The notes: generated by a model not told the origin, from the sequence alone. Shown: positions 1-5,998, numbered from the stretch's first letter. The stretch is DNA of 7,824 bases from Halovenus sp. (GCA_028275145.1 JAQCNG010000249.1:1-7824), one strand, 5' to 3'. A program made the numbers and translations.

Positions 1-1340
1 ACGTCGTCGTCGTGCTCCAGCGTGTCGATTGCCTGCTCGAACTCCTCGATGAGTTCGAGGTTGATGGTGTTGAGTTGGTGGGGCCGGTCGAGCACAATCT
101 GGCCGACCATGTCGGTGGGGTACTCGACGCGGATTGTCTCGAACTCGACGCCCTCGTCCGCGTCCTCGCTCTCGCTGTCGTCGTAGAACCCGCCGGCGGC
201 GGCGGCCTCGCGGAGTCCGTCGGACACCTCGTAGCGGGCCGCATCGGTTTGCTCGTGGAGTCGGTCTAGTTTCTCGACGAGGCCGTCGAGACCAACCTCG
301 TCACACTGCTTTGCGGGGCCTTTCGGGAACGCCGCCCCGAGTTTGACAGCCTTGTCAATGTCCGCCGGCGGGGCGACCCCCTTCTGGCGGAGTTTGCCCG
401 TCTCGTTTGCCAGCGTGGCGAGCAGTCGCTCCCGGACCTCGTCGCTGGTCTGGTCTGCGGGCACGTCCGCGCCGCCGTTGTCGTAGTCGTAGAACCCCTC
501 GCCGGTTTTCTTGCCGAGTCTCTCGTTCTCGACGTACCGCTCGAGCAACGGACAGGGCTCGTACGCCTCGCCGAGTTCCTCTTGCATGTACTCGAGCACG
601 TGCAGCGTGACGTCGTTGCCGACCTGGTCGCCCAGTTCGAACGCACCCATCGGCATCCCCATGTCGTATTTCGTCGTGGAGTCCACCTCGGCGATGGTCG
701 CAACGTCGTTTTCGACAAGCCAGCAGGCCTCGTTCATCAGCGGAACCAGAATCGAGTTGACCACGAACCCCGGGTCGTCCTTTCGCACGCGGACCGCCGT
801 CTTGTCGAACGACTCCGCGAGCGCGACGATGGTGTCCATCGTCTCCGCGGAGCTGTGCTCGCCGCTGATAACCTCGACCAGTTCCATCCGGATCGGTGGG
901 TTGAAAAAGTGCATCCCGCAGAACCGCTCCGGCCGGTCGGTTGCCTCCGAGAGCTCTGTAATCGAGAGACTCGAGGTGTTCGAGGCGAAGATGGCCTCCT
1001 CGGGCGCAGCGTCCGAGAGCTCTCCGTAGACGTCCTGTTTGATGCTCATGTTCTCGACGATGGCCTCGATGACCACGTCGGCGTCACTCGCTGCCTCCTC
1101 GAGGTCGACGACCGGGGTCACACGCTCCAGTGCGGCGTCGGCCTCGTCCTCGCCGATGCGGTCGTTCTCGGCGAGTTTGCCCAGGCTCCACTCGATTTCC
1201 TCGTACCCCTCGGTGACGAGTTCGTCGTTGATATCCCGGAGCACCACCTCGTAGCCGGCCAGCGCGGCCACCTCCGCGATGCCGTGACCCATCGTGCCCG
1301 CTCCGAGCACCGTGATGCGTTCGATGTCGTCGACGTTCAT
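1..1340 (-). CDS. 3-hydroxyacyl-CoA dehydrogenase / enoyl-CoA hydratase fusion (3' end cut by window edge)
   Basis: I translated this frame by hand; it is open from ATG at 1340-1338 to the window edge, giving 446 residues with no stop. The N-terminal part is an NAD-dependent 3-hydroxyacyl-CoA dehydrogenase: the Rossmann motif GAGTMG is at 13-18, an acidic NAD-selecting D36 ends the second strand, and NTSS is at 121-124. The catalytic pair is H144 (in MHFFNPP) and E156, 12 residues apart as in the family, and GKKTGEGFYDY (276-286) marks the C-terminal dimerisation domain. After a very acidic linker (about 387-397) a second domain begins, with VLDRPHQLNTIN (416-427) typical of the start of enoyl-CoA hydratase (crotonase). 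The order dehydrogenase then hydratase is the reverse of bacterial FadB and matches archaeal fusions of about 650 residues, so roughly 200 residues should lie beyond the edge. It would catalyse two consecutive beta-oxidation steps in the cytoplasm. The fold and activities are secure; chain-length preference cannot be read. Confidence 0.95.
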   Translation of the reverse strand, partial: MNVDDIERITVLGAGTMGHGIAEVAALAGYEVVLRDINDELVTEGYEEIEWSLGKLAENDRIGEDEADAALERVTPVVDLEEAASDADVVIEAIVENMSIKQDVYGELSDAAPEEAIFASNTSSLSITELSEATDRPERFCGMHFFNPPIRMELVEVISGEHSSAETMDTIVALAESFDKTAVRVRKDDPGFVVNSILVPLMNEACWLVENDVATIAEVDSTTKYDMGMPMGAFELGDQVGNDVTLHVLEYMQEELGEAYEPCPLLERYVENERLGKKTGEGFYDYDNGGADVPADQTSDEVRERLLATLANETGKLRQKGVAPPADIDKAVKLGAAFPKGPAKQCDEVGLDGLVEKLDRLHEQTDAARYEVSDGLREAAAAGGFYDDSESEDADEGVEFETIRVEYPTDMVGQIVLDRPHQLNTINLELIEEFEQAIDTLEHDDD

Positions 1341-1596
1341 TGTTCCATGCGTGAATCCGCCCGTGCAGGCTTTCAACCTGGCGGTCTGTCGGTGTTTCAC
1401 GGATGACTGTCACGTTCACGCGGAGGGGCTGCCCGGTTCCGTGGACAGCGGGCAGGGAGTTCATCGCCCGGAGCAGTCGGGAGTTGTACGACCAGTGCGC
1501 CCGTGGACAGGGGGCAACATCGACCGGCAGTCGGGCGACCCCGGATACGGCACCGCCGACGGTCGGGTGACCGCGGTGAACGCGCCTGTCGAGCCC
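1341..1596. other. Intergenic gap upstream of the dehydrogenase/hydratase gene
   Basis: This 256-base gap lies between the stop of the NDH-2-like gene and the start of the dehydrogenase fusion. I see no convincing gene: open frames here are arginine-rich or run out of frame into the dehydrogenase. It holds a near-perfect 16-base direct repeat (1439-1454 and 1501-1516) and a weak TATA-like stretch on the minus strand (GTTGAAA, 1377-1371) 31-37 bases before the dehydrogenase ATG. The ATG at 1348 on the minus strand meets a stop after three codons, so 1340 is the usable start. Confidence 0.5.
1439..1516. repeat. Imperfect 16-base direct repeat pair
   Basis: CCGTGGACAGCGGGCA at 1439-1454 and CCGTGGACAGGGGGCA at 1501-1516 agree at 15 of 16 positions, with start points 62 bases apart. 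Both lie in the gap upstream of the dehydrogenase fusion. They could be paired binding sites for a regulator, or chance similarity in GC-rich DNA. Confidence 0.45.
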
Positions 1597-2700
1597 TCAC
1601 TCGAGGGCGTACTGGACCGCCTCCGAGATGGCCCCCACCGAACCGAGGTAGCCGCTGCCGATTGTCGTCTTGAGCAGGTGTGCCGGCGCGCCACGCACCA
1701 CCGTCGAGCCAACCTGGGCGACCGTGCCGTCGCCGACAGAGACGGCCCAGCCCTTCGAACTGTACCGGTACCTGTCCAGTCGCGGCTCGAACCCGTCACC
1801 GTCCCGGAGATACTCGACCAGCCGTTTCACGTTCGTCGCGGCGGTTTCGGCCTGTCCAACCGCCGTCTGTGCGGCCGCCGGCGCGACATCCCCGTCGGCG
1901 TCGACCACGCGGGCGGCGTCGCCGAGCGCGAACGTCCGGTCGTCGACTCTGAGCGTCGCACGCACCGCCCGGCGACCGTCGAACTGCCCGGTGATGCCGC
2001 CGGTCCAGATGAACTGGTCGTAGGCGAGGCTCCCATCGCTCAGCACCACCTCGTCGGCTGTCGCCCGCTCGACGCTCTGGCCGGTCCGCACATCGACGCC
2101 GCGGTCGTCAAGCGTCTCCCGCAACGCCTCGCGGAACGACCGGTCGAACCCCGGTGCGACGGTGTCGGCCTGTTCGAGGAGCACCACCTCGGGTTCGGTG
2201 TCGGCCTCTGCGGCGAGTTCGGCGAGTTCGCCGGCCGTCTGCACACCGGAGAGCCCTGCACCGCCGACGACGGCCCGGCCACCCATCTCGCGGACCTGTT
2301 GGAACCCCTGGCGAATCTGTGCCACGTGGTCGAGTCGCTTCACCGGGGTGGCGTGTGCCGCGACGCCGTCGAGTCCGTAGAAGGCCGTCCGGGCACCGAG
2401 CGAAATCACACAGACGTCGTAGGAGAGGGTCCCGGTGCTCGCCTCGACGGTCTGTGCGTCGCGGTCGATGCCGGTCACACGGGCCTGGTGGTGGTCGGTC
2501 CGCGAGCAGACCCGGTCGAACGGGATTGCGAGCTGTTCGTCGAGGTCGGGTTCGCGGATGGCACGGTGGATGAGATGCTGGACCAGATGCGTCTCGCGCT
2601 CGTCGACCAGGGTGAGCGTCACGTCGGGTGGCAGTGTCGCCTCGAGTGTCCGGACGAGAGTCACACCGGCGTACCCCCCGCCCAGAACCAGAACGTGCAT
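1597..2700 (-). CDS. NAD(P)/FAD-dependent oxidoreductase, type II NADH dehydrogenase-like
   Basis: The product has 367 residues. It starts with a dinucleotide-binding motif for FAD (VLGGGYAG, 5-12), has a second Rossmann motif for NAD(P)H around 143-152 (AVVGGAGLSG), the signature IWTGGI at 231-236, and the second FAD contact FALGDAARV at 257-265. A segment resembling the quinone-site motif AQxAxQQ of NDH-2 follows (AQTAVGQ, 277-283), but the first Gln of the closing pair is G282. No CxxC redox disulfide is present, which argues against a disulfide reductase. The likely role is electron transfer from NADH to menaquinone at the inner membrane face without proton pumping. It is shorter than typical NDH-2 (about 400-430 residues) and I see no clear C-terminal membrane helix. 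The start is 27 bases after the folCP stop on the same strand, so co-transcription is likely. A related quinone or sulfide oxidoreductase-type enzyme is the main alternative. Confidence 0.85.
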   Translation of the reverse strand: MHVLVLGGGYAGVTLVRTLEATLPPDVTLTLVDERETHLVQHLIHRAIREPDLDEQLAIPFDRVCSRTDHHQARVTGIDRDAQTVEASTGTLSYDVCVISLGARTAFYGLDGVAAHATPVKRLDHVAQIRQGFQQVREMGGRAVVGGAGLSGVQTAGELAELAAEADTEPEVVLLEQADTVAPGFDRSFREALRETLDDRGVDVRTGQSVERATADEVVLSDGSLAYDQFIWTGGITGQFDGRRAVRATLRVDDRTFALGDAARVVDADGDVAPAAAQTAVGQAETAATNVKRLVEYLRDGDGFEPRLDRYRYSSKGWAVSVGDGTVAQVGSTVVRGAPAHLLKTTIGSGYLGSVGAISEAVQYALE

Positions 2701-2701
2701 A

Positions 2702-2714
2702 CCCGAAACTCGGG
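2702..2714 (-). promoter_or_regulatory. Small hairpin directly before the oxidoreductase start codon
   Basis: On the minus strand CCCGA-GTT-TCGGG forms a perfect 5-bp stem with a 3-base loop, ending one base before ATG 2700. It fills half of the 27-base spacer after folCP. It could influence translation initiation or transcript processing, but short stems like this arise often in GC-rich DNA. No Shine-Dalgarno match is seen. Confidence 0.3.
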
Positions 2715-2727
2715 CGGGAGAGACAAA

Positions 2728-5214
2728 TCAGCCGTGGTCGGCGTCGCGCGTCGCCTCCGCCACGTCGACGGCGGCGACGTTGGCGTCGACGTCGTGGACG
2801 CGGACGATGTCGGCCCCGCGACTGGCCGCGAGTGCGGTGGCAGCGACCGTCGCATCCCGGCGGTCGCCGGCCGCCCGCCCGACGTGGCCGAACAGCGACT
2901 TGTGGGAGTGGCCGACCAGCACCGGACAGCCGAGCGCATCGAACTCCCCGATGCGGGCGAGCAGTTCGAAGCTCTCCGCCGCTGTCTTGCCGAACCCGAT
3001 ACCCGGGTCGACGATGAGCTGTGAGCGGTCGAGTCCGGCCTGCTCTGCCAGGTGCACACGCTCGACGAGCGCATCGAGTATGTCCTCGACCACGTCGTCG
3101 TAGTCGATATCGCTGTCCGGGTCGACCGGCGTCTCGATCGAGTGCATCAGGACCACCGGCACGTCGTACTCGGCGGCCACCAGCCGCATCTCGGGGTCCG
3201 CGAGCCCCGAGACGTCGTTGAGGATGTCCGCGCCGGCATCGAGCGCGGCCCGTGCCACCGCCGCTTTCCGCGTGTCGACCGAGATAGCAACCTCGAGGTC
3301 CGCGAGCGCCTCCACCACCGGCAGCACCCGGGCCGTTTCCTCCTCGACCGGTACGGGGTCGGCCCCCGGGCGTGTCGACTCGCCGCCGACGTCGACGATG
3401 TCGGCCCCCGCGGCGACCATCTCCTCCGCACGGGCAACGGCGTCGGGCCTTTGCTCGTACTCGCCGCCGTCGTGGAAACTGTCCGGTGTCACGTTCAGGA
3501 TGCCCATCACCGCCGTGCCGTCGGTCCACGGGTAGGCGGTGTGCTCACCCTGCCGGTCCTGGGGGGTCTCGAGGCCGAGCGAGCGACGGAGATCCGCCGC
3601 CAGCGAACCCAGCCCCCGGTCACGGCCGGCGAGTCGGGAACAGAGGGCGCGGAACTGCGCGCGTGTGCCCATCAACACGACCTGGCGGTTCTCGGCGGCG
3701 GTCAGTCCGGAGACGGCGGCGTCACCGCCAACCGCACGGAGTGCCGACCGCAGTTGTTCGGCCTGCCGTGGCCCGACCCGTGTCTGGACGACACGGTGGG
3801 TGGCCGACCCCGCCGTCCGCTCGATGTCTGCCTCGGTGGCGTGGGCGCCCTCGAGAACGTCGACCGCCCCGCCGACCGAGTCGACACGCTTTGGCACCGC
3901 CGTGCGCGTCCAGCGGGTCCGTGCCTCCGCGACAGTGGACAGCGACCCGGTGACCAGCACGGCGTCGCCGGGGTCGGCGTGGTTGAGTGCGGTCCCGACT
4001 GCCCCGGCCACGTCGGGGTGAGTTTCGACCGGGGCGTCGGTCTCCCGCTCGAAGGCCTGTGCGAGCACCTCGGTGCGCTCGGCGCGGTCGTTTGCCGGTT
4101 CACAGACCGTCACCCGGTCGGCGTCCGGGAGCGCCGCCGCGATGCCCCGGTGGTCTTTCTCCGACAGCGCGCCGACGACCAGATGGAGGCTCTCGACGGA
4201 GAACTCCGCGAGCGTCTCGGCGACGCAGGCGGCCCCGTCCGGGTTGTGTGCCCCGTCGAGTACCACCAGCGGGTCGCGTTCGACCACCTCGAACCGGCCG
4301 GGCCAGTGGGCGCCACGCAGGCCGCGTTCGAGCGCGCCGGAGTGTATCTCGTGTCCGACCGTCTCGCCGACCTGCCGGGCCAGTGCCACCGCCACGCCCG
4401 CGTTGCGCGCCTGGTGAGCGCCGAGCAACGCGAGTTTCGTCTCCAGTGTGACACGCTCGTCCGCGACCTGTCCCTCGACGGTTGCGGTCCCCTCGATGTC
4501 GTCTCGACCCCCGTAGGTGACAGTCATATCCGGCCGCGGTTGCGTGTCGTTACCGTCGTCACCAGCGCCCACAGTCACCACGTCGCCGGCGGTGGCGCGG
4601 ACGGCAGCGAGCGCGTCGCCGGTTGCCGCGGTCACGAGCGGTCGGTCGGCGGGCGCAACTGCGGCCAGATCCGCCGCGATTGTCTCGACGTCCTCGCCGA
4701 GCACCGCCGTGTGTTCGAGCGCGACGCTGGTGACGGCACTCACGGCGGGGTCGACAACGCTCGTCGCGTCGTACCGACCGCCGATACCGACCTCCAGAAC
4801 GGCCACGTCGACGTCCTGTTGCTCGAACTCCCGGAGGGCGAGCGCGGTCAGTGTCTCGAAGAACGTTGGTGGCTCTCCCTCGACTGCCCGGTCCGTGATG
4901 TACGCCTCGACCGCTTCGACGAACGAGACGAGCGCACTGTCCCGCAGTGGGCGACCGTTCACGCGCACGCGCTCGGAGACGTCATCGAGGTGTGGTGACG
5001 TGTAGAGTCCGACCGAGAGCCCCGCCTCGCGCAGGATGGACTCGACCATCCGAGCGGTCGACCCCTTCCCGTTGGTACCGGCGACCTGCACACAGGGAAT
5101 CTCCTCGTGGGGGTTGTCGAGGTGCGCGAGGAGGGCCGCTGTCGCGTCCGTCCCGGGCCGGGTCCCGAAGCGCCGCAGGCCAAACAGCGCGTTCGCGGCC
5201 TCGTGAGACTTCAT
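2728..5214 (-). CDS. folCP: Bifunctional folylpolyglutamate/dihydrofolate synthase - dihydropteroate synthase
   Basis: The product has 828 residues in three parts. FolC (about 1-440) shows the P-loop VAGTNGKGST (44-53), YTSPHL (71-76), EVGIGGRYDAT (141-151), LLGAHQARNA (263-272) and LDGAHNPDGA (319-328): it ligates glutamate to dihydropteroate and folates using ATP. A linker domain (about 455-545) resembles the N-terminal accessory domain found on long dihydropteroate synthases (GGDAAVSGL at 496-504, VLMGT at 513-517). FolP (about 567-820) shows MGILNVTPDSF (570-580), DVGGESTRPGA (608-618), SVDTRK (645-650), LNDVSG (665-670), DPGIGFGKT (736-744), GHSHKS (768-773) and RVHDV (805-809): it condenses the pterin pyrophosphate with p-aminobenzoate. 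The usual SRKS loop reads SHKS. Fusion of consecutive folate steps is known in halophilic archaea. ATG 5214 is the start because FolC homology begins at once; the ATG at 5219 is out of frame. An oxidoreductase gene follows 27 bases downstream. Confidence 0.96.
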   Translation of the reverse strand: MKSHEAANALFGLRRFGTRPGTDATAALLAHLDNPHEEIPCVQVAGTNGKGSTARMVESILREAGLSVGLYTSPHLDDVSERVRVNGRPLRDSALVSFVEAVEAYITDRAVEGEPPTFFETLTALALREFEQQDVDVAVLEVGIGGRYDATSVVDPAVSAVTSVALEHTAVLGEDVETIAADLAAVAPADRPLVTAATGDALAAVRATAGDVVTVGAGDDGNDTQPRPDMTVTYGGRDDIEGTATVEGQVADERVTLETKLALLGAHQARNAGVAVALARQVGETVGHEIHSGALERGLRGAHWPGRFEVVERDPLVVLDGAHNPDGAACVAETLAEFSVESLHLVVGALSEKDHRGIAAALPDADRVTVCEPANDRAERTEVLAQAFERETDAPVETHPDVAGAVGTALNHADPGDAVLVTGSLSTVAEARTRWTRTAVPKRVDSVGGAVDVLEGAHATEADIERTAGSATHRVVQTRVGPRQAEQLRSALRAVGGDAAVSGLTAAENRQVVLMGTRAQFRALCSRLAGRDRGLGSLAADLRRSLGLETPQDRQGEHTAYPWTDGTAVMGILNVTPDSFHDGGEYEQRPDAVARAEEMVAAGADIVDVGGESTRPGADPVPVEEETARVLPVVEALADLEVAISVDTRKAAVARAALDAGADILNDVSGLADPEMRLVAAEYDVPVVLMHSIETPVDPDSDIDYDDVVEDILDALVERVHLAEQAGLDRSQLIVDPGIGFGKTAAESFELLARIGEFDALGCPVLVGHSHKSLFGHVGRAAGDRRDATVAATALAASRGADIVRVHDVDANVAAVDVAEATRDADHG

Positions 5215-5330
5215 GCCATCTTAACCGGGGCAGTGAACTTGGGACTGACGGTCTCTCCCCCGGTTGCGGGGCGAGAACTGCCGTCTGCGAGGACCTCAGA
5301 CATCGAGAGTGTTACTACTGAGATACTCAT
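5211..5330 (-). CDS. Possible small leader ORF overlapping the folCP start
   Basis: On the minus strand an ORF begins at ATG 5330 (39 residues) or at the internal ATG 5303 (30 residues, starting MSEVLADGSS and ending FTAPVKMA). Its TGA (5213-5211) overlaps the folCP ATG (5214-5212) as ATGA, the usual sign of translational coupling. No known small protein is recognised. The first 9 residues of the longer form are hydrophobic, and its ATG lies at the edge of the 16-base inverted repeat. A TATA-like GGTAAAGA (5354-5347) lies 17-24 bases before ATG 5330. It could be a true small protein, a leader peptide for folCP, or chance: the frame is short and its third-position GC bias is modest. Conservation across relatives is the deciding test. 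Confidence 0.35.
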   Translation of the reverse strand: MSISVVTLSMSEVLADGSSRPATGGETVSPKFTAPVKMA

Positions 5331-5437
5331 ACGGTCGTTCGTGACTCTTTACCGCCCTGGTGACACAAATTGCGTGTATCACGCCCTGACAGACATATCT
5401 GTGACGTGGCCACGGAAATAATCACGAACGACCGTAT
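5329..5437. repeat. 109-bp inverted-repeat element with structured interior
   Basis: ATACGGTCGTTCGTGA (5329-5344) and its exact reverse complement (5422-5437) bound 77 bases. The interior has three further local inverted repeats: GTGACAC with GTG-TA-TCAC (5360-5366 with 5374-5382, two-base bulge), ACAGA-CATA-TCTGT (5389-5402) and the palindrome CGTGGCCACG (5405-5414). The heptamer CGCCCTG also occurs twice (5352-5358 and 5382-5388). As RNA or single-stranded DNA it could fold into a long stem closing a three-hairpin multiloop. It may be a non-autonomous mobile element (MITE), though I find no target-site duplication at its edges, or a structured RNA, or paired operators for divergent genes. 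Confidence 0.6.
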
Positions 5438-5447
5438 CACGAAGGAC
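5422..5447. promoter_or_regulatory. Tandem 11-base motif, candidate regulator sites
   Basis: TCACGAACGAC (5422-5432) and TCACGAAGGAC (5437-5447) agree at 10 of 11 positions with a 15-base period. A third copy, identical to the first but inverted, is at 5334-5344. The second tandem copy ends one base before a TATA-like box at 5449, so a bound protein would touch the region where the transcription factors TFB and TBP assemble. Confidence 0.4.
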
Positions 5448-5448
5448 G

Positions 5449-5454
5449 TTTATC
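5449..5454 (+). promoter_or_regulatory. TATA-like box of the acyl-CoA dehydrogenase relic
   Basis: TTTATC lies 24-29 bases before ATG 5478, the spacing expected for a haloarchaeal leaderless transcript. The purine-rich GAAGGA just upstream (5441-5446) could serve as the TFB recognition element. The only Shine-Dalgarno-like run, GGGAG at 5472-5476, is too close to the ATG to act as one. Confidence 0.5.
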
Positions 5455-5477
5455 ATTCTGTGGTCTGACCTGGGAGT

Positions 5478-5840
5478 ATGTCATCAGCCCAGGTTGGGTT
5501 CGACACGGTCAATCCCGAACGGTTGGTCACCTCGGCGGGCGGTATCGGGCTGGGCCGCTGTGCGCTCAATCGGGCAATCGACTACGCGAGTGACCGGGAG
5601 GTGTTCGACCAGCCAACCGGCTCCCACCAGGCGGTCCAGCACCCCATCGCGGACGCCTGGTCGAAACTCGAGGCGACCGACCAGGCCGTCCAGACCCACG
5701 GCGGCAAGGGCTTTCTCCGCAAGCACGGTGTCGTCGAGATGTGGAAGGGCAGTCGCCTCGCCCGCGTCGCACCCGGGTCGACCGAGATGATGCTCAACGA
5801 TATCGCCGAACACACCCTCGACCTGCCCCGGTCGTACTGA
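5478..5840 (+). pseudogene. Acyl-CoA dehydrogenase relic, N-terminus and an internal block missing
   Basis: The 120-residue product matches the C-terminal part of acyl-CoA dehydrogenases (normally about 380 residues). It begins in the helix around GFDTVNPERLV (7-17), continues through REVFDQPTGSHQAVQHPIAD (40-59), which carries the family's FAD/dimer contact motif, then has AVQTHGGKGF (70-79) and ends with the usual APxSxEMxLNxIAEH and PRSY. Between WSKLEA (61-66) and TDQAVQTHGG (67-76) intact relatives carry about 40 more residues of helical bundle, so an internal in-frame deletion is inferred, and the first 230-250 residues are absent. The frame has no stop. E14 aligns with the helix glutamate that is the catalytic base in isovaleryl-CoA dehydrogenase, but without the N-terminal domains no activity is expected. 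ATG 5478 may be a fortuitous start at the truncation point, although a well-placed TATA-like box precedes it. Confidence 0.8.
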
Positions 5841-5858
5841 GTCTCGGCGAACCGCTAC

Positions 5859-5868
5859 GCTTAATCCA
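5859..5868 (+). promoter_or_regulatory. Promoter element of the tRNA-Cys gene
   Basis: CGCTTAATCC lies 25-34 bases before the mature 5' end of the tRNA. It is the only A/T-rich core in the 52-base gap after the relic's stop codon, and its position fits an archaeal TATA box for a tRNA gene. Confidence 0.5.
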
Positions 5869-5892
5869 CGCACCGGCATAGCTTCGGGCAGC

Positions 5893-5968
5893 GCCAGGGT
5901 GGCAGAGTCTGGCCGAACGCGTCCGCCTGCAGAGCGGATCACCGCCGGTTCAAATCCGGCCCCTGGCT
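5893..5968 (+). tRNA. tRNA-Cys (anticodon GCA)
   Basis: The acceptor stem GCCAGGG (5893-5899) pairs perfectly with CCCTGGC (5961-5967). The anticodon stem TCCGC/GCGGA (5922-5926 with 5934-5938) encloses loop CTGCAGA, giving anticodon GCA at 5929-5931, which reads UGC and UGU. A 5-base variable loop follows (5939-5943), and the T stem GCCGG/CCGGC (5944-5948 with 5956-5960) holds loop TTCAAAT. The discriminator base is T5968, the identity base expected for tRNA-Cys. The D arm (5902-5920) is the least regular part: only two clear pairs are visible by eye. CCA is not encoded and there is no intron. The gene probably also served as an integration site, since an integrase-type relic lies 57 bases downstream. 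Confidence 0.93.
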
Positions 5969-5998
5969 CTGCATATTCGGTTCAAAGCCAGCAGTTTT
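5963..5998 (+). terminator. Candidate tRNA terminator: stem-loop and T-run
   Basis: CTGGCT (5963-5968, the tRNA 3' end) can pair with AGCCAG (5986-5991), followed by TTTT at 5995-5998. The T-run alone could terminate the tRNA transcript; the stem would compete with the acceptor stem and may have no role. Confidence 0.3.

Larger units (their letters stand above)
5215..5477. promoter_or_regulatory. Divergent intergenic region between folCP and the acyl-CoA dehydrogenase relic
   Basis: This 263-base region must hold the leftward folCP promoter and the rightward promoter of the relic. It is noticeably richer in A+T around 5305-5460 than its flanks. It contains the candidate leader ORF, a 5-bp hairpin at 5258-5271 (CCCCG-GTTG-CGGGG), the large inverted-repeat element 5329-5437, the tandem 11-base motif and a TATA-like box. 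The positions of the actual transcription starts are not determinable by eye. Confidence 0.6.

Noticed and set aside
1084..1464. 126-residue minus-strand frame starting in the gap upstream of the dehydrogenase gene
   Set aside because: Most of it overlaps the dehydrogenase in another frame and the protein is rich in Arg, Gly and His; no support for a gene.
1294..3024. 576-residue open frame on the plus strand
   Set aside because: It runs antisense across the oxidoreductase gene, its flanking gap and the folCP end, crossing real gene boundaries with no recognisable domain.
2108..3529. 473-residue minus-strand frame, arginine and glycine-rich
   Set aside because: It overlaps folCP and the oxidoreductase in another frame, and its basic composition is the opposite of haloarchaeal proteins.
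3052..4998. 648-residue open frame on the plus strand
   Set aside because: It is antisense to folCP throughout; long reverse frames are normal opposite GC-rich haloarchaeal genes, and it shows no family motif.
5329..5437. Complete insertion sequence
   Set aside because: The element has only 77 bases between its arms, no transposase and no visible target duplication, so at most a non-autonomous element.
5484..5942. 152-residue minus-strand frame
   Set aside because: It is antisense to the acyl-CoA dehydrogenase relic, overlaps the tRNA and has no motif.
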